DNA of 64,000 nt from Glutamicibacter arilaitensis Re117 (GTDB taxonomy: Bacteria > Actinomycetota > Actinomycetes > Actinomycetales > Micrococcaceae): assembly GCF_000197735.1 (NCBI RefSeq), contig NC_014550.1:620001-684000 (forward strand). Direction: 5' to 3'. The notes beneath the pieces are model-generated. The model ran no database searches, was not told where the DNA came from, and worked only from the letters and a program-made list of their open reading frames with translations. Positions 1 through 8,216 of the stretch are shown here, in pieces. Both the position numbers and the translations under genes were made by a program. Positions within the stretch are counted from its first letter, which is position 1, and the number at the start of each line of letters is the position of its first letter.

Positions 1-158
1 GCAAGAAGCCGGAAGCGGAGGCTGTGCTGATCGAAGATCTTATTAAGCTGCTCGACAACGTTTCCAATAGCTTGCACAAGGGGCGTTATCCTGAACAGGC
101 ATATGGCAAGAAGGTTGCTACCGTACTTCGTGCGGTAGCCGACGATCTGGACGCATAA
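1..158 (+). CDS. C-terminal end of a conserved hypothetical protein (5' truncated)
   Basis: An open frame enters from the left edge (first full codon at base 3) and ends with TAA at 156-158. About 51 residues are visible, charged and probably helical, with the stretch HKGRYPEQAYGKKVATVLRAV before the acidic end. It stops 3 bases before the DUF3027 gene, so the two are probably co-transcribed. I do not recognise the family and the N-terminus lies outside the window. Frame and stop are seen directly; the operon link is inference. Confidence 0.6.
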   Translation, partial: KKPEAEAVLIEDLIKLLDNVSNSLHKGRYPEQAYGKKVATVLRAVADDLDA

Positions 159-161
159 ATA

Positions 162-773
162 ATGGCCCGTAAACCCAAGTTGGACACCATCCTCGCCGAG
201 GCAGTGGATACTGCTCGCGGTGCGCTCGCAGAAATTGCAGGCGTGTCGGAAATCGGCGAACACCTAGGGGTCACGGCGGAAGGTGAGCGACTTGTCACCC
301 ATCGTTTTGTCTCCCATAAAAAGGGATACCAAGGATGGACCTGGTTTGCCACACTTGCACGGGTGTCTCGGGCTAAGTCCAAAGACCTGACGGTGTGCGA
401 AGTCGGCATCATCGCCGGAGAGCACTCGCTGCTTGCTCCAGCATGGGTGCCGTGGGCAGACCGCTTGGCCAAGGAAGAGATTGAAGCGGCTAGCGCTGAG
501 GAAGCCGGTGAAACCTCTGGCGAGGATACCGGAACCGCGGCTTCAGCAGAACGCGCTGAGACTCAACCTGACGCTGCAGTGGCTGAAGATTCCACTTCAG
601 CCACTGAGAAGCAGCCTGAGTCGGATGAGGCAGAAGATGCCGAAAGCGACCAGGAGACGGTTCAGACTCATAAGTCTCCAGCCCGACGCCAGGTGCGCCG
701 CCGCCGGACCGCACAGCGCACCGCAGCCCGACGCCGGGCAGCGCAACGCAATCGGACGCGCAAAGAAAACTAG
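162..773 (+). CDS. DUF3027 domain protein with acidic middle and basic tail
   Basis: 203-residue protein. Residues about 5-105 carry the DUF3027 hallmark: a conserved VTHRFVSHKKGYQGWTW block followed by a VCEVG strand and a Pro/Trp-rich loop. DUF3027 proteins are found in Actinobacteria and have no assigned biochemical role. After residue 105 the protein becomes low-complexity: an Ala/Glu/Asp/Ser-rich stretch to about 170, then a strongly basic Arg/Ala tail (about residues 172-203) containing RRRRTAQRTAARRR. Such a tail suggests binding to nucleic acid or an acidic partner, which is inference. The start ATG at 162 follows the preceding stop closely. A strong hairpin terminator follows. Confidence 0.8.
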   Translation: MARKPKLDTILAEAVDTARGALAEIAGVSEIGEHLGVTAEGERLVTHRFVSHKKGYQGWTWFATLARVSRAKSKDLTVCEVGIIAGEHSLLAPAWVPWADRLAKEEIEAASAEEAGETSGEDTGTAASAERAETQPDAAVAEDSTSATEKQPESDEAEDAESDQETVQTHKSPARRQVRRRRTAQRTAARRRAAQRNRTRKEN

Positions 774-785
774 GCAGTAAAAAGC

Positions 786-830
786 AAAGACCTTCGCCCA
801 ACGATGTTGCATCGTTGGGCGAAGGTCTTT
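786..830. terminator. Bidirectional terminator, 20-bp perfect stem
   Basis: A 20-base perfect inverted repeat (786-805 and 811-830) with a 5-base loop. It lies between the convergent DUF3027 gene and serC and has A-rich and T-containing flanks. It probably ends transcription from both sides. Confidence 0.85.
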
Positions 831-849
831 GACGTTAAATCGTGAAGCT

Positions 850-1971
850 CTAGAGCTGCTCGATCACGTAGTCGATGCACTTGAGCAGCGACTCAACGTC
901 ATTTGGCTCAATCGCAACAAAAGTTGCGATACGCAACTGGTTGCGTCCAAGCTTGCGGTAAGGCTCCACATCGACCACGCCATTGGCACGCAGCACCTTG
1001 GCGATTGCCGAAGCGTCCACTGAATCTGCGAAGTCAACAGTTGAGATGACGTTGGAGCGGTGAGCAGGGTTGGCAACATAAGGGGCGGCAATTTCGGATG
1101 CCTCGGCCCATGCCTGGATCTTGCCGGCAGATTCCGCAGTGCGTGCTGCTGCCCACTTCAAACCACCATTGGCGTTGATCCACTTGATCTGCGCATCCAG
1201 CCCGACCAACGTGGTCAGCGACGGGGTGTTGTAGGTCTGGTTCTTCAGCGAGTTATCCAGAGCGGTCTTCAGATTCAGGAAGTCCGGGATCCAACGATCG
1301 GTAGCTGCGATTTCTTCGATGCGGGCAATGGCAGCAGGCGAAACGAAGGCCAGCCACAAGCCGCCATCCGAAGCGAAGTTCTTCTGCGGGGCGAAATAGT
1401 ACACATCGGTCTCGGCCAGATCGACATCCAGTCCGCCGGCGGCGCTGGTGGCGTCAATGACGACCAACGCATCGGCATTCGCACCAGCAACACGCTGGAT
1501 CGGTGCGGCAGCGCCGGTGGAAGTCTCATTGTGAGGCCATGCGTAGAGGTCTACATCCGCTTCGGCGACTGGTTCGGGCACGGTGCCAGGCTCGCCAACA
1601 ATGATTGAGGAAGCTTCCAGGAATGGAGCCTTGTCGGTAGCCTTGGCGAATTTTGAACCGAACTCACCGAAGGACAGGTGCTGTGCCTTGGAACGGACCA
1701 AGCTGAAGGCCGCTGCATCCCAGAACGCGGTGGAACCGCCCACGCCTAGCAATACTTCATAGCCTGCTGGCGCGTTGAACATTTCCTTCAAGCCGTCCTG
1801 CACCGAGGCGACGAGGTTCTTGACTGGAGCCTGGCGGTGGGAAGTGCCAAGCAGCTCGGGGCCAGCATCGACGATGGCCTGAACCTGTTCTGCACGAACC
1901 TTGGACGGTCCGGCGCCGAATCGACCATCGGCAGGCAGAAGGTTTTCTGGAATTTTGATATCCGTGCTCAT
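850..1971 (-). CDS. serC: Phosphoserine aminotransferase
   Basis: 373 residues, the usual size for actinobacterial SerC. It converts 3-phosphohydroxypyruvate and glutamate to O-phosphoserine in serine biosynthesis (and the related step of pyridoxal phosphate synthesis in some bacteria), using PLP. The N-terminus has the family block DGRFGAGPSKVR. The PLP lysine is K197 in FAPQKNF, and the GGST phosphate-binding turn is near residue 79. I chose ATG at 1971 because it has AGGAG about 5 bases upstream and matches the family start; a 60-residue extension to 2151 is open but has no family similarity. It is divergent from ideR and convergent with the DUF3027 gene. Confidence 0.95.
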   Translation of the reverse strand: MSTDIKIPENLLPADGRFGAGPSKVRAEQVQAIVDAGPELLGTSHRQAPVKNLVASVQDGLKEMFNAPAGYEVLLGVGGSTAFWDAAAFSLVRSKAQHLSFGEFGSKFAKATDKAPFLEASSIIVGEPGTVPEPVAEADVDLYAWPHNETSTGAAAPIQRVAGANADALVVIDATSAAGGLDVDLAETDVYYFAPQKNFASDGGLWLAFVSPAAIARIEEIAATDRWIPDFLNLKTALDNSLKNQTYNTPSLTTLVGLDAQIKWINANGGLKWAAARTAESAGKIQAWAEASEIAAPYVANPAHRSNVISTVDFADSVDASAIAKVLRANGVVDVEPYRKLGRNQLRIATFVAIEPNDVESLLKCIDYVIEQL

Positions 1972-2232
1972 CGCGCTCCTCTTGTAGCGATAGATTGAAG
2001 TGCCGTAGGGGCCACCCATCCCCAAGGTCGGGAATATTGATAGGTAGCTTTGGCGTTTCAATAGACATCTTCGCAAATAGCGGGGGTTCGTGAGAAAAGC
2101 GCGTCGGTCGGTTACGCCGAGGGCATGGCGGGTTACAGCGCTTTCTGTCACTCAGACCAAGTAGAGTGGGATATCGACGCTAGGTAATTTTCAAGCGAAC
2201 TTTAATTGTTGTGACTTCCAGGAGCGGCTACA

Positions 2233-2928
2233 GTGTCTGACCTTATCGATACAACTGAGATGTATCTGCGCACCATTCTTGAGCTTCAAGAAGAGGAAAT
2301 CGTGGCCTTGCGTGCCCGAATTGCAGAGCGTCTAGGCCACTCCGGCCCTACTGTGTCACAGACGGTCGCCCGCATGGAACGCGATGGCTTGGTGATCGTG
2401 TCCACCGACCGGCACCTGGCGTTGACGGAGAAAGGTCACGAATTGGCTACCGGCGTGATGCGCAAGCACCGCTTGGCCGAACGCCTGCTCTCGGACATCA
2501 TCGGCTTGGATTGGGAATACGTCCATGACGAAGCATGCCGCTGGGAACACGTGATGAGTGAGCGCGTCGAGCGCCGACTGTTTGATCTCTTGGGCAAGCC
2601 AACAGTGTCGCCGTACGGGAACCCAATTCCGGGGTTGGAGGTGCTCGGCGGCCCCAACGTGGGCGAGATCTCACACGATGTCGAGAACCTGGATGACGCG
2701 TTGCTCTCCGGAAATATCGGTCCCTTGGCGATTGAACGCCTCGCTGAACCGATCCAGACGGACCCAATCCTGCTCGGACAACTGAACGAAGGCGGTATCC
2801 GCCCCGGCGCGATCGTCACTCTGGAACGCGCCGATGACTATGTCGTCGTGCGTGTGCAAGGCATCGAAGGCGCATTGGAGCTGCCAGTTGAGGTCAGCGC
2901 ACACGTATTTGTAAAGTCTCAGAAATGA
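2233..2928 (+). CDS. ideR: Iron-dependent transcriptional repressor, DtxR/IdeR type
   Basis: 231 residues, very close to DtxR (226) and IdeR (230). The N-terminal winged helix (about 1-70) is followed by the dimerisation and metal domain. All metal ligands known from DtxR/IdeR sit at the same residue numbers: M10, C102, E105, H106 (primary site) and H79, E83, H98 (ancillary site). Cys at 102 favours the iron-sensing class over MntR. A C-terminal SH3-like domain (about 150-231) is present. With Fe2+ the family represses siderophore and iron-uptake genes. The GTG start at 2233 has an AGGAG-like site at about 2219-2224. A siderophore-interacting flavoprotein gene at 38969 could be one of its targets. 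Confidence 0.93.
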   Translation: MSDLIDTTEMYLRTILELQEEEIVALRARIAERLGHSGPTVSQTVARMERDGLVIVSTDRHLALTEKGHELATGVMRKHRLAERLLSDIIGLDWEYVHDEACRWEHVMSERVERRLFDLLGKPTVSPYGNPIPGLEVLGGPNVGEISHDVENLDDALLSGNIGPLAIERLAEPIQTDPILLGQLNEGGIRPGAIVTLERADDYVVVRVQGIEGALELPVEVSAHVFVKSQK

Positions 2929-2951
2929 TAACGAAATTGTAACTTTCTGTG

Positions 2952-2981
2952 TTGACAGGTAACGTTAAGCATTGGTGCTAG
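2952..2981 (+). promoter_or_regulatory. Candidate promoter of the M23 gene leader
   Basis: A perfect -35 hexamer TTGACA (2952-2957) is followed after 18 bases by TGCTAG (2976-2981) as a weak -10. Transcription would start near 2988, upstream of the riboswitch. The -35 is clear and the -10 is poor. Confidence 0.45.
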
Positions 2982-3019
2982 CGGTCTAGCTAGTTCCATC
3001 CATTTCTGGTGCGACCGCC

Positions 3020-3178
3020 TAGTGTTGCCCTGCGCCAGAAACGGTCACCAAATTTTGAGGGCAATAACGGGGGACCCACTTTCCGGCGTGCAAACGCCTT
3101 GGGGTGAAGTTCTGCGACAAGCAGGCCGGCTCATTCTCCAGAGCCGAACCCGACAGCTAACTTCGTAGGCGCAACAGT
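3020..3178 (+). promoter_or_regulatory. c-di-AMP riboswitch (ydaO/yuaA type) before the M23 peptidase gene
   Basis: The segment carries the conserved ydaO blocks in order: GGGGGACCCA (about 3070), GGGGTGAA (3101-3108), then GAACCCGACAGCTAAC and TTCGTAGGCG (about 3146-3172). The ends TGTTGC (3023-3028) and GCAACA (3171-3176) can pair as P1. In actinobacteria this class binds cyclic di-AMP and controls peptidoglycan hydrolase genes, usually as an off-switch. It ends about 13 bases before the start codon, so control of translation or early termination are both possible. Exact borders are approximate. Confidence 0.88.
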
Positions 3179-3190
3179 GAGAGGAATGTT

Positions 3191-4237
3191 TTGGTAGAAA
3201 CCAAGACTGCGGGACGTCGTCGCGTTGCAGACGTTGAAGTGGATGTGATTGCAGAAGTCACTGCTTCGGCTACTGAGCGCACCGGCGGGCGCCGGGCAGC
3301 ACGAGCTGCTGCCACCGTCCCGATGATTGCACCGGCCAAGCCGGTTCATGAAGATTTCGTTGGTCGCCGCTTCGACTCCGTGCACCGCTACGGTGTTGCT
3401 CCAACCCAGAGCATGCTTGCTGCGACGGATGTGGCCAGCAATGTTGTTCTACTTCCAAATGCTGCTCCAGCATCTGCCAGCAAGCCGAAGCCGGTTGAAG
3501 CCGCTGGCAATGTAGCGTTCATCGCGAGCTTTAAGTCCAAGGTCCAGAAGACAGCTCACCGTGGGTTTGCCCATAAGGTTGCAGCAGTAGCCGCAGTTTC
3601 GGGCTTGGCACTAGCGGCCGTAACCCCACAGCTTTCCGGAAACTCAGAAGAGCAGAAAGCTGTTGAAGTAGCTGCACAGCGCACCGCAACGTCTGCAGTT
3701 GTAGATGTCACCGCACCAAGCAGCAACGCGGAACTTTCTGTGGAACGCGCGGCTTTGTCCTCGGAATTGAACACCGAGGTCGCCAAGGAAGAAAAATTCG
3801 CTGAGGTCATGACCGCTTCGGGCGGCAGCATTACGGCGATCAAGGACACCTCAGGTTTACTCGGATCGCCAGTTACCACGCAGCGAATCACTTCGAGTTT
3901 TGGTCACCGTAAGAACCCAACCGGTGCCGGATACATGATTCACAGCGGTACCGACTACGGCGTGCCAAGCGGTACCAAGGTATACGCAGCCGCAGATGGC
4001 ATCGTGACCGTTTCTGGCTGGGCTGGACACTCCGGCAACCGCATCACTCTCGATCACGGCAACGGTCTTGAGACCGGTTATAGCCACAACAGCAAGTTGG
4101 TTGTGAAGGTCGGGCAGAAGGTTAAGCGCGGCGACGTCGTTGCTCTAGCCGGCAGCACCGGCAACTCAACGGGGCCACATGTGCACTTTGAAGTGATCGT
4201 AGATGGTCAGTTTAAAGACCCAGCAGGTTGGTTATAA
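3191..4237 (+). CDS. M23 (LytM-type) zinc metallopeptidase, cell-wall hydrolase
   Basis: 348 residues starting with TTG, with a GAGAGG site upstream. The first 125 residues are a charged cytoplasmic-looking region. One hydrophobic segment (about 129-147) probably acts as an internal signal or anchor, and a flexible linker leads to the C-terminal M23 domain (about 232-348). The zinc and catalytic residues are all present: H251 and D255 (HSGTD), H299, and the HxH pair H330/H332 in PHVHFE. The family cleaves peptide cross-links of peptidoglycan outside the membrane, so the domain should face outward. A c-di-AMP riboswitch precedes it and a second hydrolase gene with its own riboswitch follows. 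Confidence 0.9.
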   Translation: MVETKTAGRRRVADVEVDVIAEVTASATERTGGRRAARAAATVPMIAPAKPVHEDFVGRRFDSVHRYGVAPTQSMLAATDVASNVVLLPNAAPASASKPKPVEAAGNVAFIASFKSKVQKTAHRGFAHKVAAVAAVSGLALAAVTPQLSGNSEEQKAVEVAAQRTATSAVVDVTAPSSNAELSVERAALSSELNTEVAKEEKFAEVMTASGGSITAIKDTSGLLGSPVTTQRITSSFGHRKNPTGAGYMIHSGTDYGVPSGTKVYAAADGIVTVSGWAGHSGNRITLDHGNGLETGYSHNSKLVVKVGQKVKRGDVVALAGSTGNSTGPHVHFEVIVDGQFKDPAGWL

Positions 4238-4267
4238 CGACGTTCGTCACCATTCCGTGATCAAAAC

Positions 4268-4296
4268 GTGACATTTCAAAAATCTTCCTATAAGCT
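4268..4296 (+). promoter_or_regulatory. Promoter of the NlpC/P60 gene leader
   Basis: GTGACA (4268-4273), a 17-base spacer and TAAGCT (4291-4296) make a reasonable housekeeping promoter between the two hydrolase genes, upstream of the second riboswitch. An overlapping TATAAG reading is also possible. Confidence 0.55.
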
Positions 4297-4364
4297 TGAA
4301 CGCGTGCCATGGGGAACCCTGGGCAACGTTGCGTGAGAACCGAGCACTGCCAACACGCAATGAG

Positions 4365-4518
4365 CAGTTATACACAACTCGTACGGCAGTGGCGGGGGAA
4401 CCAACATCGGGTCGTTAGTTTTGGCTAACAACCCTAGGGGTGAAGTGGATAGAGAAGGAAACTTCGAGTCCACCGAGGTAACTCCACTTCGAACCCGACA
4501 GCTTACCTCGTAGGTATC
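4365..4518 (+). promoter_or_regulatory. Second c-di-AMP riboswitch (ydaO/yuaA type), before the NlpC/P60 gene
   Basis: The same ordered blocks as in the first copy: GCGGGGGAACCAA (about 4392-4404), AGGGGTGAAGT (about 4436-4446), then CGAACCCGACAGCTTACC and TCGTAGGTA (about 4490-4515). The variable hairpin in the middle differs from copy one, so the copies are not a recent duplication. The start codon lies 17 bases after the element, with an AAGGAG site directly at its 3' edge. Confidence 0.88.
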
Positions 4519-4534
4519 AAGGAGAGGCAATACT

Positions 4535-5362
4535 TTGACCAAGAGTCATGCACATGGACGTCGCCGTGCCGACGTACCACGCACCAATTCGCTACAGGCG
4601 ATTTCACAGGCCGTAGCGTCCAACGCAGGCTCGGTGGGTCGACAGGCTGCCGTTGTAGCTGCAGCATCCGGCTTGATCGTTACTTTGGGCGTGCCAGGAC
4701 AGGCAACCGCACCACGTGACGTTTCCGCATCGCCAGTTGACACCATCAACCCAGAGCGCGTTGCAGTCAAGGCAGTAAAGGTAGCTGCCGACAAGAAGGC
4801 TGACATCGCTATCGAGCGCGCTAGCTTCACCGCTGAGGAGAAGCCAGAGCCAGTTGTCATTGCAGTTTCCAATGACATCACCCCAACTACCCGTAGCAAC
4901 AACTCGGGCAGCTCCGATTCGATGGCCCCAATGACTCGCCAGAGCCGTTCGGGTGGCCAGGAATCGGCTCCACAGCAGAAGGCTCAGCCAAAGGCTGAAA
5001 CCACTGTTCAGAGCTCCAACCTTTCCGGCATTGCAGCAACCGCTGCCAAGTACGTTGGCGTTCCATACGTCTGGGGCGGCAACGGTCCAAGCGGCTGGGA
5101 TTGCTCCGGCTTCGTCAAGTACGTTTACGCACAGCACGGCATCAACATTGCTCGCGGCACCTCGGCTATCCTCGGATCCGGCCAGTTTGTTCGCACCAGC
5201 AACCCTAAGCCAGGCGACTTGGTATTCCAGAATGGTGGCGGCCACGTTGGCATCTACCTGGGCGGCGGCCAGATGATTGGTGCACAGAACCCAACCGTGG
5301 ACACCATGATCCACTCGGTTTCGCGCAACCCACTGTACGGCTACTACACCCTAGCTGGCTAA
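4535..5362 (+). CDS. NlpC/P60 family cysteine peptidase, secreted cell-wall hydrolase
   Basis: 275 residues with a TTG start and a good AAGGAG upstream. The N-terminus is basic and a hydrophobic stretch (about 36-58) can serve as signal or anchor. A Ser/Pro/Gln-rich linker (about 112-162) leads to the NlpC/P60 domain (about 163-275). The catalytic Cys is C190 in WDCSGF and the His is H237 in GHVGIY. The family usually cleaves the D-gamma-glutamyl-diaminopimelate (or equivalent) bond in peptidoglycan stem peptides. Its riboswitch leader and its position after the M23 gene suggest that c-di-AMP coordinates both hydrolases. Confidence 0.92.
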   Translation: MTKSHAHGRRRADVPRTNSLQAISQAVASNAGSVGRQAAVVAAASGLIVTLGVPGQATAPRDVSASPVDTINPERVAVKAVKVAADKKADIAIERASFTAEEKPEPVVIAVSNDITPTTRSNNSGSSDSMAPMTRQSRSGGQESAPQQKAQPKAETTVQSSNLSGIAATAAKYVGVPYVWGGNGPSGWDCSGFVKYVYAQHGINIARGTSAILGSGQFVRTSNPKPGDLVFQNGGGHVGIYLGGGQMIGAQNPTVDTMIHSVSRNPLYGYYTLAG

Positions 5363-5376
5363 GTACAAAAGCTTTT

Positions 5377-5415
5377 CATAGGCCATCGGATGAGAAAGAC
5401 ATCCGATGGCCTATG
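5377..5415 (+). terminator. Terminator after the NlpC/P60 gene
   Basis: A 16-base perfect inverted repeat (5377-5392 and 5400-5415) with a 7-base loop, followed by TTCGTTT. This is a typical intrinsic terminator. Confidence 0.85.
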
Positions 5416-5593
5416 TTCGTTTAACCAGATGAACAAGGGGCATCAAAGCGATGAAAAGAAGACAATTTCTTCGCTAGGTACTCACCAATGAACCGACCCA
5501 TCGCATAGGCTAGCGCTTAGAGACACTCCGAGCAGAACGCGAGCTCCATCAATGCCAGATGGCGGCCATCGGTTCATGAAGGTAGTACGAGCA

Positions 5594-6088
5594 ATGCGAA
5601 CACTAGTATTAAACGCAGGATACGAGCCATTAGCCGTTGTGACATTCCGTCGAGCTCTAGTGCTTGTTATGAGCGATAAAGCGAGCATTGTGCTCCAAGA
5701 TGATTTCTCACCCATCCGCAGTTCCCATGGCGAGTTACCAAGGCCCACGGTCATTGTTCTCAAACGTTATGTACGACGCCCCCACAGGGACATGCTTCAT
5801 GTCACCCGTAGGGGCGTTTTGCGTAGGGACGCCTTTACCTGCGCTTATTGCGGCAAATCCGCCAATACTATTGATCACGTCATTCCGCGAAGCAGGGGAG
5901 GGCAGAACACCTGGGAGAACTTGGTTGCTGCATGCCTGCACTGCAATAGCAGGAAGGCGGACAAGATGCTCTCGCAATTGGGCTGGCAATTACGTATCAC
6001 CCCGCACCGTCCGAGAGTCGCCGGCCACCTCGTTTCGGGGTTGCAACATGTCGATGCAGCATGGAACGAGTACCTACACGCGAGCTAG
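5594..6088 (+). CDS. HNH endonuclease family protein
   Basis: 164 residues from ATG 5594. Upstream in-frame ATGs at 5552 and 5576 exist, but the family usually starts with MRTLVLNAGYEPL, as here. The HNH core (about residues 90-140) has two zinc-knuckle Cys pairs (CAYCGK and CLHCN) around the TIDHVIPRSRGG motif with the catalytic His-Asn pattern. Close relatives are stand-alone chromosomal HNH proteins common in Actinobacteria; their target is not established. It has no neighbour that would make it part of a restriction or mobile system. Confidence 0.88.
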   Translation: MRTLVLNAGYEPLAVVTFRRALVLVMSDKASIVLQDDFSPIRSSHGELPRPTVIVLKRYVRRPHRDMLHVTRRGVLRRDAFTCAYCGKSANTIDHVIPRSRGGQNTWENLVAACLHCNSRKADKMLSQLGWQLRITPHRPRVAGHLVSGLQHVDAAWNEYLHAS

Positions 6089-6125
6089 AGACCAACGGTA
6101 AGCTGCGTGAATAGTTTGTTGCGAC

Positions 6126-6536
6126 TTACGCCTTGGCTCGTGCAATGGCCAGGGGCAAGACATGGTCGCGCAATAGCGGGGCCAGATCGTCGCGCTCCAA
6201 GGCCTGCTGTGGATCAATCCACAGCAGCTCTTCCAATTCAGCCAACGGCGTGAGCGCCCCGTCGTAACGAGCGCTGTATAGCGACGCATGGATCAGGGTA
6301 TCTGCTTCGTTGGCGGCTGGTCCTGTCCATTCACCATCGAAGTGCAGTTGCTCGGCCGTAAAATCGATGCCAAGTTCTTCACGAATTTCTCGAATGATAG
6401 TTTGTAACGCAGTTTCCCCGGTTTCTGGCTTCCCGCCGGGTTGCATGAACTTCGTTGTTCCACGTTTCCGAACCAGGAGTATTTCTCCTTGGTTGTTGAT
6501 TAAACAGGCCGCTGAGATCGTCAAATTTTTCCTCAC
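6126..6536 (-). CDS. Nudix hydrolase
   Basis: About 136 residues from GTG 6536; a longer frame reaches a TTG at 6599. Neither start has a clear ribosome site, so the start is uncertain. The complete Nudix box is present: GKPETGE, seven residues, REIREELGI, which binds the metal and cleaves a nucleoside diphosphate linked to another moiety. The KFMQPGGKPE lead-in and the short size resemble house-cleaning (MutT-like) enzymes. The substrate cannot be told. It is divergent from the ROK gene. Confidence 0.88.
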   Translation of the reverse strand: MRKNLTISAACLINNQGEILLVRKRGTTKFMQPGGKPETGETALQTIIREIREELGIDFTAEQLHFDGEWTGPAANEADTLIHASLYSARYDGALTPLAELEELLWIDPQQALERDDLAPLLRDHVLPLAIARAKA

Positions 6537-6724
6537 TAAAACACAATATCGCGTGTTTATACGAGTTAGAGATGGTAACGTGCTTAAATGGATCTCCAAC
6601 GTTTTTAGTTCTAAGATGTCATGGTTATTTTACTCGCAGTAGCTAACCGAAACTTTGACTGACTATGGGAAACGTTGGAAATGAAAGATCGATCCATCAA
6701 CTTTACAGATCAATGGAGCAATTT

Positions 6725-7954
6725 ATGCGACGGGGTACAAATTTAGGACGCTTGGGAGACTTCAACCAAGCCGTAATTCTCGAGTCAATTCGACGGGCTG
6801 CAGAAGGAATTAGCCGCGTCGAACTGGCTGGTTCCACTGGTCTGTCTCCACAGACCATTTCCAACGTAGTCCGCCGCCTGCTGGATGATGGAATTGTCCG
6901 AGAAGACCGCACTATCGTTTCCGGCCCGGGAAAGCCTCGCACCGTTCTGGAACTTGAAGGCAACCGCCTCGTTTCTATCGGTATCCATCTTGACCCTAGC
7001 GTTCTCACCTTCGTCGCAATGAACCTGCGCGGTGAAGTTTTGCGCGAGCGTCGCATTGAAGTTCCCAACCTTGAAGTTGCTACCGAGACCGTACAGCTCA
7101 TGGCTACCACGGTGAAGGAACTCATTGCTGAAATCCGCGTGCCAAAGAAGCATATCGTGGGTGTCGGCATCGCAGTTCCAGGTCCGGTAAACGTTGAAGA
7201 AGGCGTTGTGCTGAACCCGCCATTGCTCGACGGCTGGGCAGATGTTGAACTGGTGAACCCGCTGCGCAAGCTCTTGCGTCTGCAGGTCATCATCGAAAAG
7301 GACACCATTGCATCGGCAGTCGGTGAACTTTGGCAGGCCAAGGAAGAGAAGAATAACGACTTCGTCTTCGTCTACTGCGGTCACGGCTTCGGCGCTGGTC
7401 TAGTGCTCAACGGCGACGTCCACCACGGTTCGAGCAATAACGCCGGCGAAATCGGCCATTACTCAACGGGCTACAAGTCGGTGAAGTGCGAAGAATGCGG
7501 AGCGGATGACTGCCTCGCTGCCGGCACTTCGTACGAATTCATCGCGGCTCAGGCCAAGGAACGCGGACTGGAACTGCCAAGCTTTGAAATCGTCGGCCCA
7601 GAACAGCGCGCAGCGGGAATGAACCGCCTCTACGAGCTGGCTCATGAAGGCAACAAGGTCGCCAAGGACTTGGTCATCGAAGCAATGGTCAAGGTAGGCG
7701 AAGTAGCCGGCCAGCTAGCGAACTCGCTGGATGTCCGTGAAGTTGTCCTCGGAGGCCCGCAGTGGGACAAGGTCCGCGAACTGGTCGCTGACGAGGTCAA
7801 CGATGCCATCGGTCGCCGCTTCGCTTTGCGTGGCGTGCATGAAATCGAGATGCGCACCTCCGAGCTCGGCTCCAATGTTGGTGCTATCGGTGGCGCCTGC
7901 GTCGTCATGGATGCTTCGCTGTCGCCGAAGGCGACCGCACTGCTGCTTCGATAA
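6725..7954 (+). CDS. ROK-family transcriptional regulator
   Basis: 409 residues from ATG 6725, chosen because GGAG lies 6 bases upstream; ATGs at 6665 and 6713 are also in frame but lack such a site. An N-terminal winged helix-turn-helix (about 10-70, ISRVELAGSTGLSPQTISNVV) is followed by a sugar-kinase-like ROK domain. The zinc motif CEECGADDC and the glycine-rich phosphate loop GHGFGAGLVL are visible. ROK repressors (NagC, Mlc, XylR) sense sugars or sugar phosphates. No transport or sugar gene is adjacent, so its target is probably elsewhere. Confidence 0.88.
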   Translation: MRRGTNLGRLGDFNQAVILESIRRAAEGISRVELAGSTGLSPQTISNVVRRLLDDGIVREDRTIVSGPGKPRTVLELEGNRLVSIGIHLDPSVLTFVAMNLRGEVLRERRIEVPNLEVATETVQLMATTVKELIAEIRVPKKHIVGVGIAVPGPVNVEEGVVLNPPLLDGWADVELVNPLRKLLRLQVIIEKDTIASAVGELWQAKEEKNNDFVFVYCGHGFGAGLVLNGDVHHGSSNNAGEIGHYSTGYKSVKCEECGADDCLAAGTSYEFIAAQAKERGLELPSFEIVGPEQRAAGMNRLYELAHEGNKVAKDLVIEAMVKVGEVAGQLANSLDVREVVLGGPQWDKVRELVADEVNDAIGRRFALRGVHEIEMRTSELGSNVGAIGGACVVMDASLSPKATALLLR

Positions 7955-7969
7955 ATTCAGCTCAAGATA

Positions 7970-8013
7970 AAATACAGAAGGGACGTTCCATCGGGAACGT
8001 CCCTTCTGTATTT
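7970..8013. terminator. Terminator after the ROK gene
   Basis: A 20-base perfect inverted repeat (7970-7989 and 7994-8013) with a 4-base loop, A-rich on one side and T-rich on the other, so it can work in both directions. Confidence 0.88.
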
Positions 8014-8033
8014 ATCCCTGTAACTACAAAATG

Positions 8034-8069
8034 AGCCTTGTTTCCAATCAACAGAATGGAAACAAGGCT
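8034..8069 (-). terminator. Terminator of the tRNA-Arg transcript
   Basis: A 13-base perfect inverted repeat (8034-8046 and 8057-8069) immediately downstream of the reverse-strand tRNA, separate from the ROK terminator. Confidence 0.7.
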
Positions 8070-8076
8070 TCAGTTG

Positions 8077-8150
8077 TGCCCCTGGCCGGAATCGAACCGA
8101 CGGCCTACCCTTTAGGAGAGGGTCGCTCTATCCTACTGAGCTACAGGGGC
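8077..8150 (-). tRNA. tRNA-Arg, anticodon CCT
   Basis: A 74-base cloverleaf on the reverse strand. The acceptor stem GCCCCTG/CAGGGGC, the D-arm TAGCTCAGTAGGATAGAGC, the anticodon loop CTCCTAA inside a GACCCT/AGGGTA-type stem, and the T-arm GGTTCGATTCC are all present. The anticodon CCT reads AGG. The 3' CCA is not encoded. Confidence 0.95.
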
Positions 8151-8216
8151 TTGGGCGTGAAAACACCAACAACACTATCTTACTAGGATGTCAGGGTGTA
8201 ATTCTCACGCCCTGGC

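Noticed and set aside
4321..4360. Perfect 7-base hairpin TTGCGTG/CACGCAA as a separate element
   Set aside because: Lies between the promoter and the second riboswitch and is probably leader structure without its own function that I can support.
5594..6088. HNH protein as part of a restriction or mobile element
   Set aside because: No methyltransferase, integrase or repeat nearby; the type is a common chromosomal gene in actinobacteria.
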